A DNA stretch of 64,000 nt. It comes from Bradyrhizobium lablabi (lineage in GTDB: Bacteria > Pseudomonadota > Alphaproteobacteria > Rhizobiales > Xanthobacteraceae). A program made the position numbers and the translations under genes. Location of the stretch: contig NZ_LT670844.1 of NCBI RefSeq assembly GCF_900141755.1, positions 1-64,000 of the forward strand, written 5' to 3'. The notes under the pieces were generated by a model. That model saw only the letters and a program-made list of their open reading frames with translations, was not told the DNA's origin and searched no databases. How positions within the stretch are numbered: position 1 is the stretch's first letter; the number at the start of each line of letters is the position of its first letter. Below, piece after piece: positions 8,958 through 18,214 of this stretch.

Positions 8958-10835
8958 ATGCACAAAGTCGCTTGGCAAAAAACGACCAGAGCCGGAGATC
9001 CTCAAGTGGCGGGCGCAGAGGAGCCGCTGATTGACCTGGGTGAGGCGTTTCGCGTCTTGCGGCGCAGAAGGGTTTTGGTTGCAAGCATATTGGCGCTGGC
9101 CGTTTCCGGTGCTGCAGTGTACCTGGCCATGACTCCAGGGCGGTATACCGCATCGTCGATGTTGCTCTTCGACGTCCGGAAGAATGAGCCCTTTCAACAG
9201 CAAGGATATCCGAATGCGGCTGCCGACTCGGCCTTCGTCGATAGCGAAGTGGAGGTCCTCAAGTCCGAGAACCTTGCAAGATCGGTCGTCAGAACCCTGA
9301 GCCTACAGTCTGACCCGGAATTCGCTCCTTCAGCGGGTTTCGCGGCCGCCATACAAGGATTCATAGAAGGGATCGTCGAAGCCGTTCTCGGCACTAGCCG
9401 AACTTCCACGGAATCCGATCAGTTCGGCCGCGTCGTCCGTCTGTTCCAGAAGAATCTTACAATCAAACGCACAGGTTTGACCTACGTCGTCAGCATCGAT
9501 TACCGATCCCTGGACCCGAACAGGGCTGCCCGGATCAGCAATGCTGCGGCCGAGGCCTATCTAGTCGGTGAGCTCGAATCAAAATACCAGGCAGCACGTC
9601 GCGCAAACATCTGGCTTCAGGATCGCATCAATGAATTGAAGGCCCAGGCCGAGAAAACGGAACGGGCCGTTGCAGAGTACAAAGCCAAGAACAATGTTGA
9701 TACGAGTGGACCTCGCCCGAACGAGCAGCAGCTCGTAGACGCTTCCAGCGAGCGTCGCATCATCCTCAAGGACCTGGAAAGCTCTGCGCAAACAAATCGC
9801 GCACTTCATGAGGCGCTGCTGCAGCGTGTGACGGAGTTCACTCAGCAACAATCGTTTCCGGCAACCGAGGCACGTGTCGTGTCCCCGGCATCACCACCGC
9901 TTGAAAAGAGCGAGCCGAAGGCCCTTATCGCGTTGGGGGTTGCGTCTATTCTCGGCCTTGTTGGTGGCTTCGGCGCGGCATTTGCGCGGGAGTATCTCGA
10001 TCGAACTTTCCGCTCCTCGAAACAGGTCGAGAGAGAAGTCGGCGTTGAATGCCTCGGCATTCTGCCGGCAATAGCACCGGCGCGCTGGCGGCTGCCGAAA
10101 TGGCATCGAGATGTTGCGAGTGGTGAGCGCATTATTTCGGAGCGGCACCGGTTCGTTGTCGGTGAACCCCTCTCACGTTTTGCCGAGACGATCCGAGACT
10201 TGAAAGTCGCGGCTGATACGGCCGATCTGCATCGGTCCGACAAGGTCATCGGCATAACGTCCGCTCGTCCTCACGAAGGCAAGAGCCTATTAGCCGCCAA
10301 TCTGAGCGAAATGATCGCGCTCTCAGGCTGCAAGGTCCTTCTGATCGACTGCGAATTGCGCAATGGCGGCCTGACCGGGCAATTCGCTCCAAAGGCGAAG
10401 GGGGGATTGTTAGAAGTCGTCGCAGGTCGGGCGGCAGTGAATGATTTCATATGGTGCGATCCGATCACCAATTTGCACTTCTTGCCTGCGGTGAAGCTAG
10501 CCGGAGGGCGCGATCAAAACACCAAGGAGCAATTGTCGCCGGCGGCTCTATTCCAACGGACGCAACTTACTCCCATGGGACTGAAAGCACTGCTGGAGTC
10601 TGTCCAGGATAGCTACGATTACGTGATTCTGGACCTTCCGCCGATCACGCCGGTCGCAGACGTGAAGGCGATATCTCATCTCATCGATGCTTTCATTCTG
10701 GTCATTGAATTTGGCCGCACGTCACAGCAGGCAGTCATCGATGCTCTGAATGCGGCGCCAACGGTATGCGAGAAGCTGTTGGGGGCCGTGCTAAATAAGG
10801 CGGACCCGGACGAACTGCGACGACTTGCGTCCTAA
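8958..10835 (+). CDS. Chain-length determinant with tyrosine-kinase-like ATPase (ExoP/Wzc type)
   Basis: 625 residues: an N-terminal Wzz domain with a membrane segment at about 38-58, a periplasmic coiled-coil part (about 200-300), a second membrane segment near 325-345, and a cytosolic BY-kinase-like ATPase from 380 on. Visible nucleotide motifs are Walker A SARPHEGKSLLA (about 433-445), Walker A' VLLIDCEL (about 460) and Walker B YVILDLPP (about 555). The tail ends DELRRLAS and has no tyrosine cluster, so classical C-terminal autophosphorylation looks absent. A GGAAGGG site precedes the ATG. The gene follows the ExoF-like gene by 143 bases and likely controls polymer length and export. Confidence 0.88.
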   Translation: MHKVAWQKTTRAGDPQVAGAEEPLIDLGEAFRVLRRRRVLVASILALAVSGAAVYLAMTPGRYTASSMLLFDVRKNEPFQQQGYPNAAADSAFVDSEVEVLKSENLARSVVRTLSLQSDPEFAPSAGFAAAIQGFIEGIVEAVLGTSRTSTESDQFGRVVRLFQKNLTIKRTGLTYVVSIDYRSLDPNRAARISNAAAEAYLVGELESKYQAARRANIWLQDRINELKAQAEKTERAVAEYKAKNNVDTSGPRPNEQQLVDASSERRIILKDLESSAQTNRALHEALLQRVTEFTQQQSFPATEARVVSPASPPLEKSEPKALIALGVASILGLVGGFGAAFAREYLDRTFRSSKQVEREVGVECLGILPAIAPARWRLPKWHRDVASGERIISERHRFVVGEPLSRFAETIRDLKVAADTADLHRSDKVIGITSARPHEGKSLLAANLSEMIALSGCKVLLIDCELRNGGLTGQFAPKAKGGLLEVVAGRAAVNDFIWCDPITNLHFLPAVKLAGGRDQNTKEQLSPAALFQRTQLTPMGLKALLESVQDSYDYVILDLPPITPVADVKAISHLIDAFILVIEFGRTSQQAVIDALNAAPTVCEKLLGAVLNKADPDELRRLAS

Positions 10836-10958
10836 AGGGCCAATACTGCTGTTGCGACCACTAAGCGGCGAAGCGGCCCTCAGGATTGACAGGATCCTCG
10901 CTTTGCCTGGCCGAGAGCTCCGGATCCGTCCGCGAGACTGTCAAGACTGGGCGGCCTC

Positions 10959-12287
10959 ATGATGGAAGAGCAAGTCCCGTCCTTTCCGATTTACGTTACC
11001 CTGCCAGTTTGGGGCGTCGTCTTGTTGTTCGTGCTCGTTCGCGTCTGGTACTTACGAGAGTCGTGCGCGACATTCCTGCTTCTGGCAACGTGGTTTCGCT
11101 ATGGCATCGCGACGTTTCACCAGTACACGTATCCACCCGTCGTACTTGGCCTCTCGGTTATCGCGCTGACATCGATCGTTGTCGTTGCGGTCGGCTGTCT
11201 CGTGGTTGGTGGTCGTAATCTGTTGCTTCGAAGGCTGATCCCGATTTACATCACAATACTCGTTGTCCTGGTAAGCGCCATCACGAATCAAAGATGGATT
11301 GAAGGAGTCAATGCTACTTTCAAGTGGCTCTATTTGATTGTATTCGCACTCGCAGCTCATCATGCAATGCGGCGGCGCGGATCAGAGCCGATTTTTCGCT
11401 CGTTGGCCGTCATATTGGCCGGGCCGGTCGTACTGCAATGGCTTTCAGTTCCATGGGAACTGAAAACAACGAGCCCCGACGGAACGACTTTTTACATCGG
11501 CGGATACCAACACCAGCAGTCTCTTTCGATTATCCTTCTGACGTTCTTGTTTATTACATGCTTTTCGCCGTCGTTGGGCTTGCTTGAGTCGTACGGGCGA
11601 TTGGTGATCGTCGCGGCCGGGCTCGCACTCGCAAATTATCGAACAGCTGTGCTAGCCGCCGCCGTGCCGGCATCGACCTTGGCAGTCTCGAAGCTTGTCG
11701 AGAGAGTCGTCCCGAAGCAACGCGGCATTGTGGTGGTGTTTCTGGCCGTTGTCACTGTGTTCGTGTTCGTCGGCGTCGGTACTCTAGCAAGAGAACGGTT
11801 CGCAGATCTCGGGACTACGCTCGACAAAGGCGCGTCACTGATAAAGCCGGCCGAACATTTCACGGCCGAGGACAAGCGACTGTTCTCAGGCCGACTTTAT
11901 TTATGGAGCCAGTACATCGAGGCATTTCTGGACGGGGATATAGTCAACATCCTTGTTGGCTTTGGGCCTGACGCGTGGGTGGGGCGATTCACCACTTATG
12001 CGCACAATACATTCATCTCATATTTGTACGAGTTTGGGCTGTTTGGCCTTGCCGGACTCGTGTGGATTCTGAGTTCGAATTTCCTCACGGCTTTGCGCGT
12101 GAGAGACAATAGAAGATTGGTGCTGGTCGCGTGCCACATTGGATTTATCGTGCTGAACTTGGCAACGATGGGAATCTGGACGCTTGAGGGGGCCGTACTT
12201 TACGGGTTGCTGTTGAGCCAGACTTGGTATTTGGACGCGATCCGAGCGGTCAGGAGCGACACACATCGCGGCTTCGTGCGACGGTGA
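10959..12287 (+). CDS. O-antigen ligase / Wzy-like exopolysaccharide polymerase
   Basis: A 442-residue integral membrane protein with about ten to twelve hydrophobic segments. A large periplasmic loop (about 290-355) holds DKRLFSGRLYLW and the sequence YAHNTFISYLYEFGLFGL, where the HN pair matches the conserved region of the O-antigen ligase/Wzy_C family (ExoQ-like). Expected to join lipid-linked repeat units at the periplasmic face. The start is one of two adjacent ATGs (10959/10962); the ribosome site is weak. It lies 123 bases after the ExoP-like gene on the same strand. Confidence 0.75.
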   Translation: MMEEQVPSFPIYVTLPVWGVVLLFVLVRVWYLRESCATFLLLATWFRYGIATFHQYTYPPVVLGLSVIALTSIVVVAVGCLVVGGRNLLLRRLIPIYITILVVLVSAITNQRWIEGVNATFKWLYLIVFALAAHHAMRRRGSEPIFRSLAVILAGPVVLQWLSVPWELKTTSPDGTTFYIGGYQHQQSLSIILLTFLFITCFSPSLGLLESYGRLVIVAAGLALANYRTAVLAAAVPASTLAVSKLVERVVPKQRGIVVVFLAVVTVFVFVGVGTLARERFADLGTTLDKGASLIKPAEHFTAEDKRLFSGRLYLWSQYIEAFLDGDIVNILVGFGPDAWVGRFTTYAHNTFISYLYEFGLFGLAGLVWILSSNFLTALRVRDNRRLVLVACHIGFIVLNLATMGIWTLEGAVLYGLLLSQTWYLDAIRAVRSDTHRGFVRR

Positions 12288-12366
12288 ACGCGTACGGAAA
12301 CGCAACCGTGCTGCGGTAGCGCCAGGAAGCAGGAGGATGGTGAGTGAGACTTGCCGGAGCAAACAG

Positions 12367-13317
12367 ATGTCAGTGAAAGCGCGTTCACTCATCGTCGGCA
12401 TGGCAACGTACATCCCTGGGCTCCGAGGTCTGACGGGAAGGAGGACGGGCGGCACTGTATCTGCCAGGTACTGCTATTCTGTCTGGTTGCGCCACCTATC
12501 AATTCTGCAGCGGTGCGGTCTTCCCACGACGTTCAAAACAATGGTCGAGCTTGGTCCCGGCGACTCCCTTGGCATCGGCTTGGCGGCGCTGCTCTCGGGC
12601 GTAGAACGCTATATCGCCCTCGATGTCATCCAGTACGCCAGCGACGCGCAAAACCTGCGGATTTTCGAGGAGTTGATTGCGCTCTTTAAAGATCGCGCGC
12701 CCATCCCTGACGAGGCTGAACTCCCGCTTGTGCGGCCGCTGCTGCCATCATACGCGTTCCCTGCGGACCTGCTCACGTCGGCGCGCTTGGACGCGGCGCT
12801 TCACCCGGCTCGGTTGGAGCTGGTTCGAAGCGGCATTACTAATCCCGCGCCTCGCCCGCGCGGCCGTGGCCCTGTCTGCTACATAGCCCCTTGGAGGCCG
12901 GGCGTGATCGAAAGTGGCGCTGTCGATCTCGTGCTCTCGCAGACCGTGCTGGAGTATCCGCCGGACTTGGAGGGAATGTACTCCGAAATGTGCCGCTGGT
13001 TAGAACCTGGCGGCATCATGAGTCACGAGATCGACTTCAAGTCGATTGGAATGACCGTCGAGTGGAACGGCCACTGGTCATGCCCTGACACGATTTGGCG
13101 CTTGGCCGCGGGCAGGCGCCGGCACAGACTCAATCGCGAGCCGCATTCCACGCATGTAGCGCTCATGCAGAGGATGAATTGCCGCGTCGTTTGCGACGAA
13201 CGCACGGTCCAGCCATCGGCCATCACGCGCGCTCAACTCGCCCCACGCTTTCGCCATCTGACCGACGAGGATCTGACGACAAGCAGCGCACTTATCCAAG
13301 CAGTGAAGCTCGCCTGA
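12367..13317 (+). CDS. SAM-dependent methyltransferase of the exopolysaccharide locus
   Basis: About 316 residues. A class I methyltransferase signature MVELGPGDSLGIG lies near residues 59-71 with an acidic YIALDV afterwards; VDLVLSQTVLEYPPDLEGM and WLEPGGIMSHEIDF resemble motifs post-I and post-III of the Methyltransf_11/25 group. The start at 12367 has GGAG at a 7-base spacing; an ATG at 12337 directly abuts an AGGAGG and is less likely. It is the last intact gene of the polysaccharide locus. Substrate is unknown; methylation of a sugar is inferred from context. Confidence 0.75.
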   Translation: MSVKARSLIVGMATYIPGLRGLTGRRTGGTVSARYCYSVWLRHLSILQRCGLPTTFKTMVELGPGDSLGIGLAALLSGVERYIALDVIQYASDAQNLRIFEELIALFKDRAPIPDEAELPLVRPLLPSYAFPADLLTSARLDAALHPARLELVRSGITNPAPRPRGRGPVCYIAPWRPGVIESGAVDLVLSQTVLEYPPDLEGMYSEMCRWLEPGGIMSHEIDFKSIGMTVEWNGHWSCPDTIWRLAAGRRRHRLNREPHSTHVALMQRMNCRVVCDERTVQPSAITRAQLAPRFRHLTDEDLTTSSALIQAVKLA

Positions 13318-13369
13318 GCGATACTCGCGAGATCAGACTCACCGTCGCATCGGTGCGCGAAGGATCGTC

Positions 13370-13425
13370 GTGACGCGCGGTCAAAAGCTTGCTGTAATGG
13401 GTCTCGGATATGTCGGCCTGCCGGA
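13370..13425 (+). pseudogene. 5' scrap of a UDP-sugar dehydrogenase gene
   Basis: From a GTG at 13370 the first codons read TRGQKLAVMGLGYVGLP, the Rossmann dinucleotide-binding start of nucleotide-sugar dehydrogenases (Ugd/WecC/TuaD group). After about 18 residues the similarity stops and the frame runs into unrelated sequence, including the antisense of a tRNA. Only the first few percent of such a gene (normally about 430 codons) remain. A separate C-terminal piece lies at 14321-14743 on the opposite strand. Confidence 0.65.
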
Positions 13426-13568
13426 ATCAGGGTGCTCGATGTCCGGGGTGCCGCTCGACCCGCCAAAAGATTATGGAGACATCCCGCCGCCAGGCATTTG
13501 TTGCTTCCCCCGAGAATGCGAGGGCATCGAGGAAGCAGACAAACCGCCTCATAATGCGTTGAAAAAGC

Positions 13569-13593
13569 TGGTGGGCGCGACAGGGATCGAACC
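13569..13593 (-). other. tRNA-Val-type 3' end remnant (att-like)
   Basis: Read on the minus strand these 25 bases give GGTTCGATCCCTGTCGCGCC followed by CACCA: a T arm, acceptor strand and encoded CCA. The ending matches what I recall of rhizobial tRNA-Val. The rest of the tRNA is missing; the following sequence does not form D or anticodon arms. A lone tRNA 3' end of this sort is the usual mark left by tRNA-targeting integrases. The antisense translation gives the well-known spurious LVGATGIEP. Confidence 0.75.
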
Positions 13594-13720
13594 TCTTAGT
13601 GCGCTTGGACGCCCGGGACCATGTGCGATGCACTCTTAGAGATGGGTGGTCGGGCGGCTCTGGGCAGGTTATAATTCAATTATCCGGTATTCAAACCTGC
13701 CCAAGATCGGGATTGCGCGA

Positions 13721-14149
13721 ATGTTCCAGCTGTTCTTGCGAGCTCGCGTTCACAATTTTCTCAGAAGTCAATCTAACAACCGCGAATTTAAGACCCGTTT
13801 GGCTGATCGCGATGCGGAAACGGATCGAGTGCGCATTGCATCCATAATGGCCGCAATCCAAACTGTGTTGGATGACGCAGAGAAGGAAAAAGCAGGACTC
13901 AGTCGGCGGGTCGATGACGCTTTAGCACTCGCAGCCGTCACTATGGGCGCTGCTACGGATGAATACTTGGAGCGCGAGTCGCTCAACGACCACCACCAAA
14001 GCCTCTTTAACTTAGAGATCAAAAATGGTGAGCGTCGTCTCAGCGAGCTCGCGACCATGATCTCCCATTTGAAATTTATCAAGGCAGCAATGTTGACACG
14101 GTTTCCGGACTCCAAGCTGCCGATGCTAAGTAGCGTACGAGGTGAGTAG
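13721..14149 (+). CDS. Conserved hypothetical protein, coiled coil
   Basis: A protein of about 142 residues that is mostly charged and helical (NNREFKTRLADRDAETD, then DDAEKEKAGLSRRVDDAL and ERRLSELATMISHLKFI), with no signal peptide or membrane segment. It resembles a family of orphan alpha-helical proteins that I associate with Bradyrhizobium, ending in FLQ/KFI-A-L-RFPD. Function unknown. The ATG at 13721 follows GGGA and is preferred to the GTG at 13646, whose first 25 codons look like non-coding sequence next to the tRNA remnant. Confidence 0.6.
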   Translation: MFQLFLRARVHNFLRSQSNNREFKTRLADRDAETDRVRIASIMAAIQTVLDDAEKEKAGLSRRVDDALALAAVTMGAATDEYLERESLNDHHQSLFNLEIKNGERRLSELATMISHLKFIKAAMLTRFPDSKLPMLSSVRGE

Positions 14150-14320
14150 CCCCGTTTGTCTGACGCGATACAAGGTCGATATCGAAGATCTCCGCGCACC
14201 AGAGAATCGCAGACAACCGAACTTACTAGCATTTGGAGGAGAACTCCTAGATAGCCGCCGTGAAAGGCCAACAGCGGTTTGAGAGACACACTTGAGAACG
14301 GCCTCCTCGGATGCGAAGTC

Positions 14321-14743
14321 TCAGCCCGCGGGATTCCCAGTCGGCCCAGAGATCGGTGCCTTCTGAGAGATCCGTCCAACGTTCTCGTACCGAAAACCCT
14401 GAGATGTCACTTCTTCCGGTCGATAGATATTACGCAAATCTATGATTACGGGGTTGGCCATTGTACGCTTCAGGCGAGCTAGATCGAGCGCGCGAAACTG
14501 CTCGCATTCTGTCACAATCATCAAAGCGTCGGCTCCCTCGGCGCAGCTGTAAGGTCCATCGCAATACGTCACGTCCGATGATTCCGCGCGCGCCTGCTCC
14601 ATGCCCTCCGGATCGTAGGCTTTGATCTTCGCGCCGCGATCCTGAAGGGCGGTGATCAGGGGGATGGCCGGTGACTCCCGCAGATCATCGGTGTTCGGCT
14701 TGAACGTCAGCCCGAGGACGGCGGATCGACGGCGGTTACACAC
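14321..14743 (-). pseudogene. C-terminal fragment of UDP-glucose 6-dehydrogenase
   Basis: About 130 residues match the C-terminal UDP-binding domain of UDP-glucose/GDP-mannose dehydrogenases: AVLGLTFKPNTDDLRESPAI, then IKAYDPEGME, DALMIVTECEQFRALD and NPVIIDLRNIYRPEE. The Rossmann and central domains, including the catalytic Cys region, are absent, so it cannot work alone. The first ten codons before AVLGLTF are unrelated. UDP-glucuronate supply is typical for an exopolysaccharide locus, and this is presumably a relic of one. Confidence 0.8.
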
Positions 14744-14916
14744 ATCGCGGACATGCGGGTTAGTTGAGTCCCGCGCTTAATGCCCGGACCATATACTTTG
14801 GGCTGGACCTCAGGGCTTAATCCGAGATCGACAATTTGCAGCTGCAATCTGGCGGCCTTGGTGGCTGACGGTCAGCCATCAAAGAGACGTCTTAAATAGA
14901 ATCACGGGGATGAGCG

Positions 14917-15894
14917 ATGTCCAGAAGCCAAGTTTCACGCCGCGCGCTATTGGCCGGAATGGCCGGCGCGCCGTTCGTCCGCAGCGCCAGCGCCCAGGCC
15001 GCCTGGCCGAACCGTCCGGTGCAGGTGATGGTGCCTTATCCGCCTGCCGGTGGCGCCGACACCACCGCGCGGATTCTCTACGCCAAGATCGGCACGATTT
15101 TGGGACGGCAGTTCGTCATCGAAAATCGCGGCGGGGCCGGCGGCACCATCGGTGAAGCCGTGGTCGCGAAGGCGGCCCCCGACGGCTACACCATCCTGCA
15201 TGACGGCACCGCATATTCGATCAACGGCGCGCTCTATTCGAACCTTTCGTTCGACTACAACAAGGATTTCGACGCGGTGGCTTTGGTGTCGCTGGTGCCG
15301 AATATTCTGGTGGTGACGCCATCGTTGCCGGTGAACACGATGGCTGACGTCATCGCCTATGCCAAAGCCGCTCCGGATGGCATCGACATGGCTTCCTCGG
15401 GCAACGGCACGCTGCAGCATCTGTCCCTCGAAATGTTCCGCTTCATGACCGGGACCAAAGTGAACCATGTGCCCTATCGCGGCGGCGGCCCAGCGCTTAA
15501 CGATGTCATGGGCGGACAGGTGAAGTTTTTCTTCTCCAACGGATCGTCGGTGGTCGGCATGATCCAGGGAGGTAAGGTCAAGGCCATCGCCCACACCGGC
15601 AAGGGCCGGCTGAAAAGCTTGCCCGACGTTCCGCCGGCGTCGGACACGCTGCCCGGCTTCGAGGCCTATGAATGGAACGGCGTGTTCGTGCCGTATGGCA
15701 CGCCGCCGGCAATCGTACGCACCCTCAACGGCGCGATCAACGAAGCGATCCGCGCGCCTGAGGTCAAAGAGCGCTTCGAGCAGCTCAACATCGACAGCCG
15801 GCCGAACACGCCGGAAGAATTCCGCGCCTTCGTCAAAGACCAGATGGAGCGCTGGGGCAAGGTGGTGAAGGAAGCCAACATCAAGCTGGGTTAG
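14917..15894 (+). CDS. Tripartite tricarboxylate transporter receptor (Bug/TctC family)
   Basis: A 325-residue periplasmic solute receptor. Residues 1-27 form a signal peptide with SRRALLAGMAG and an ASAQA cleavage region. The mature part has family marks: WPNRPVQVMVPYPPAGGADT, then VIENRGGAGGTIG, AAPDGYT and VPYRGGGPALNDVMGGQV. Such proteins bind carboxylates or other small organic acids for TctAB-type permeases. No permease genes lie near, so it is an orphan receptor, common in this group of organisms. GGGG lies 8-12 bases before the ATG. Confidence 0.9.
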   Translation: MSRSQVSRRALLAGMAGAPFVRSASAQAAWPNRPVQVMVPYPPAGGADTTARILYAKIGTILGRQFVIENRGGAGGTIGEAVVAKAAPDGYTILHDGTAYSINGALYSNLSFDYNKDFDAVALVSLVPNILVVTPSLPVNTMADVIAYAKAAPDGIDMASSGNGTLQHLSLEMFRFMTGTKVNHVPYRGGGPALNDVMGGQVKFFFSNGSSVVGMIQGGKVKAIAHTGKGRLKSLPDVPPASDTLPGFEAYEWNGVFVPYGTPPAIVRTLNGAINEAIRAPEVKERFEQLNIDSRPNTPEEFRAFVKDQMERWGKVVKEANIKLG

Positions 15895-15936
15895 GTCGTT
15901 GGCTCAGGAACCGCCGCGCATTGTTGGGCCGGTCGA

Positions 15937-15992
15937 TGGCACCTTTGAGACATGCCGCCCCTTGCGATGAATGTCGGTTTTCGGGGGGTGGT
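15937..15992 (+). repeat. Dispersed repeat copy a, left part (split by IS30)
   Basis: Begins TGGCACCTTTGAGACATGCC and reaches TGTCGGTTTTCGGGGGG, the first half of the roughly 100-bp dispersed repeat. The element is then interrupted by the IS30 copy; its second half resumes at 17208. Confidence 0.75.
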
Positions 15993-17207
15993 CTCAACCG
16001 GTTGACGCAACACTTTATCTTAAAGGAGAGATGGAGTGTGGTTTGATGGCTCACAAATTTCATAGAGGGTTTACTGCGGCAGAGAAAACGGAGTTATGGG
16101 ATCGCTGGAAGCGCGGGGAGTCGCTAAAGGCGATCGGACGCGCTTTTGGTAAGCAGTCATCGTCGATCTATTTTTTGGTGGCTCCGCATGGTGGGATTCG
16201 TCCTGCCGAGCGGCGTCGCTCCAGGCTGGCATTGACGCTCGCGGAACGCGAGGTGATTTCCAGAGGTGTTACGGCACATCGATCGGCCCGATCGATCGCC
16301 AAGTTGCTTGGCCGCTCACCCTCGACGGTGAGCCGGGAAATGAACCGTAATGGCGGCTATGACCGCTACCGAGCGGCACTTGCAGATGAGAATGCCTGGG
16401 CGCGAGCTCGTCGTCCAAAATGCTGTAAATTGGCGAGCAGTCCGCGGCTACGGCGAGCTGTCGCGGGGAAGCTCAGATTGGATTGGTCACCCGAGCAGAT
16501 AGCCGGCTGGCTGAAGAGAACGCATCCTGAAGACGAGTGTAATCAGGTGTCACACGAGACGATCTACCGCAGCTTATTTGTACAAACCCGTGGCGTGCTC
16601 AAGAAAGAGCTGCTTAGTCATCTTCGATCGAAGCGCTCGATGCGTCGCTCCAAGCCGGTCGATCCGGATGGCGATAGACGGGGGCATATCAAGGATATCG
16701 TCTCAATCCGCCAGCGACCGGCGGCGGTTGAAGATCGAGCGGTGCCTGGCCATTGGGAAGGCGATCTGCTGTCCGGGCCGAACAACAGCTACATCGCGAC
16801 CTTGGTCGAGCGTCATACGCGTTACGTGATGTTGGCCAAGGTGGCAGGTAAGGACACCCAGACGGTGGTCTCCGCGCTCATCAAGCAGGCGAAGAAGCTA
16901 CCAAAGGAGCTGTATAAGTCCCTGACCTGGGATCGGGGAAAGGAACTTACGGATCATCGTCGCTTTACGTTGGCGACCAAAATCGACGTATATTTTTGCG
17001 ATCCGCAAAGCCCGTGGCAGCGCGGGTCGAACGAGAACACCAATGGCCTGCTGAGACAGTACTTTCCGAAGGGCACCGACTTGTCGGTGCACTCACAAGC
17101 CTACCTGAACAAAGTGGCTCGTCAGCTAAACGAACGACCACGTGAGACCTTGCAATTTGAAACCCCAGCAGAGAGATTTAGCGCCTGTGTTGCGTCGACC
17201 GGTTGAG
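15993..17207 (+). mobile_element. IS30-family insertion sequence
   Basis: About 1.2 kb with a transposase and imperfect terminal inverted repeats: left TCAACCGGTTGACGCAACAC (15994-16013), right complement TCAACCGGTCGACGCAACAC (17187-17206), one mismatch in 20. The right repeat includes the transposase stop codon. No clear short target duplication can be read, so the exact outer ends may differ by a few bases. It sits inside a dispersed repeat copy. Confidence 0.85.
16046..17206 (+). CDS. IS30-family transposase
   Basis: 386 residues. The N-terminus MAHKFHRGFTAAEKTELWDR and SLKAIGRAFGK form the first helix-turn-helix; GRSPSTVSREMNRNGGYD is the second. The DDE integrase core shows GHWEGDLL (first Asp), LTWDRGKEL (second Asp) and CDPQSPWQRGSNENTNGLLR (Glu). 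The start at 16046 is chosen by family N-terminus; an ATG at 16031 lies closer to an AAAGGAG. The length and all three acidic residues look intact, so the element may be active. Confidence 0.9.
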   Translation: MAHKFHRGFTAAEKTELWDRWKRGESLKAIGRAFGKQSSSIYFLVAPHGGIRPAERRRSRLALTLAEREVISRGVTAHRSARSIAKLLGRSPSTVSREMNRNGGYDRYRAALADENAWARARRPKCCKLASSPRLRRAVAGKLRLDWSPEQIAGWLKRTHPEDECNQVSHETIYRSLFVQTRGVLKKELLSHLRSKRSMRRSKPVDPDGDRRGHIKDIVSIRQRPAAVEDRAVPGHWEGDLLSGPNNSYIATLVERHTRYVMLAKVAGKDTQTVVSALIKQAKKLPKELYKSLTWDRGKELTDHRRFTLATKIDVYFCDPQSPWQRGSNENTNGLLRQYFPKGTDLSVHSQAYLNKVARQLNERPRETLQFETPAERFSACVASTG

Positions 17208-17280
17208 CCGGCAGGGGTAAAGCGGAAGTAGCGTGGACATCGCCAAACCGTCGCTTTTGACCCTGAACTGACATCGCATA
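17208..17280 (+). repeat. Dispersed repeat copy a, right part
   Basis: Resumes after IS30 with GGGGTAAAGCGGAAG, then CCAAACCGTCGCTTTTGACC and a tail CTGACATCGC. Together with 15937-15992 it makes a full repeat. Confidence 0.75.
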
Positions 17281-17618
17281 TTGCCATTCGCTTGCCCAAT
17301 CCCTTGTGCGCGAAGCAACTCGACAAGAACCGTGACATGAGGCCGTTTCGCAATCGAGACAGGCTTGGCAATCGTCGCCTGGTTCGAATCCAAAGCCTAA
17401 ACGCGAATTTAATAGCTCTCCCTTGTCTCGTTCCCACGTTCAGGTGGTTGGGCTCCGGCAGCGGCGTCGGGCCTTGCCGCGCGTTCCAGCGCGTCCCAAC
17501 ACGACTGCTCCAATCGAGAGGTTTTGTACTCCGTGCTGCAAAAAAGACTTTTGCGGCACTAGCGGCACCTCCGGAGTAGGCGGCATGACATCGCGCACGA
17601 TTATGATGGAATAAAGGG
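17281..17618. other. Intergenic stretch, nothing identified
   Basis: Only short frames with shadow-like composition occur. No tRNA, terminator or repeat unit was recognised apart from an A-run and GC-rich short palindromes. It must hold the promoter of the PsiE-like gene. Confidence 0.4.
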
Positions 17619-18161
17619 ATGGCCAGCGGACCCTCTGAAAAAGATCGTACTATCCGGCTTTCGACCGGACTGTTCCTGCGCATCGAGCTCGTCGTCTATG
17701 TAGCACTCGGCATATTGTTGTCTGTGACGGCATTGCTGACGCTCGGGAGTGCAACGCTCCTGCTGTGGGAGGGAATGCGCGACTGGAGCGGCACCAGCGC
17801 GATATTCCTTATCGTCGATCGGTTGATGTTCGTACTTATGCTGATTGAGATCCTGCATACCGTCCGAGGTTCGGTCCGTTCGGGTGCGTTGACTCCCGAG
17901 CCATTCTTGATCATAGGGCTCATCGCTTCGATCCGAAACGTGCTCGTCATCACCCTGAAGTCATCCGGAGTGACCTCGGAGGGCCTCGCCTCGATTGAAG
18001 GCGAGATGTTGTTCCGCTCCTCAATTGTAGAGCTGGGTGTCCTGGGAGCGCTGATTTTGATCTTTGTGGTTTCGATTTATCTGCTTCGACGGGGCCACGC
18101 CCTGACGGCAGCCAACGCGCCCCAAGCTGACCAGGACCGTTCACCACGAGCGGGGAACTGA
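17619..18161 (+). CDS. PsiE-like phosphate-starvation-inducible membrane protein
   Basis: A 180-residue protein with four hydrophobic segments (about 28-55, 65-85, 98-115, 140-162) and the pattern of the PsiE family (phosphate-starvation-inducible E): an N-terminal segment followed by LIVDRLMFVLMLIEILHTV and EPFLIIGLIASIRNVLVITL. The biochemical function of PsiE proteins is not established. The ATG at 17619 follows AAAGGG at very short spacing. No pho-box could be confirmed by eye. Confidence 0.7.
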   Translation: MASGPSEKDRTIRLSTGLFLRIELVVYVALGILLSVTALLTLGSATLLLWEGMRDWSGTSAIFLIVDRLMFVLMLIEILHTVRGSVRSGALTPEPFLIIGLIASIRNVLVITLKSSGVTSEGLASIEGEMLFRSSIVELGVLGALILIFVVSIYLLRRGHALTAANAPQADQDRSPRAGN

Positions 18162-18214
18162 GCCTCCTGGCAGACGGCAGGCCTGCACGGCTCTAATGAT
18201 TCTGGCTTCCGGTT

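Noticed and set aside
13370..13639. 89-codon frame as a complete small gene
   Set aside because: It is a chimera of a dehydrogenase scrap, unrelated sequence and antisense tRNA (LVGATGIEP).
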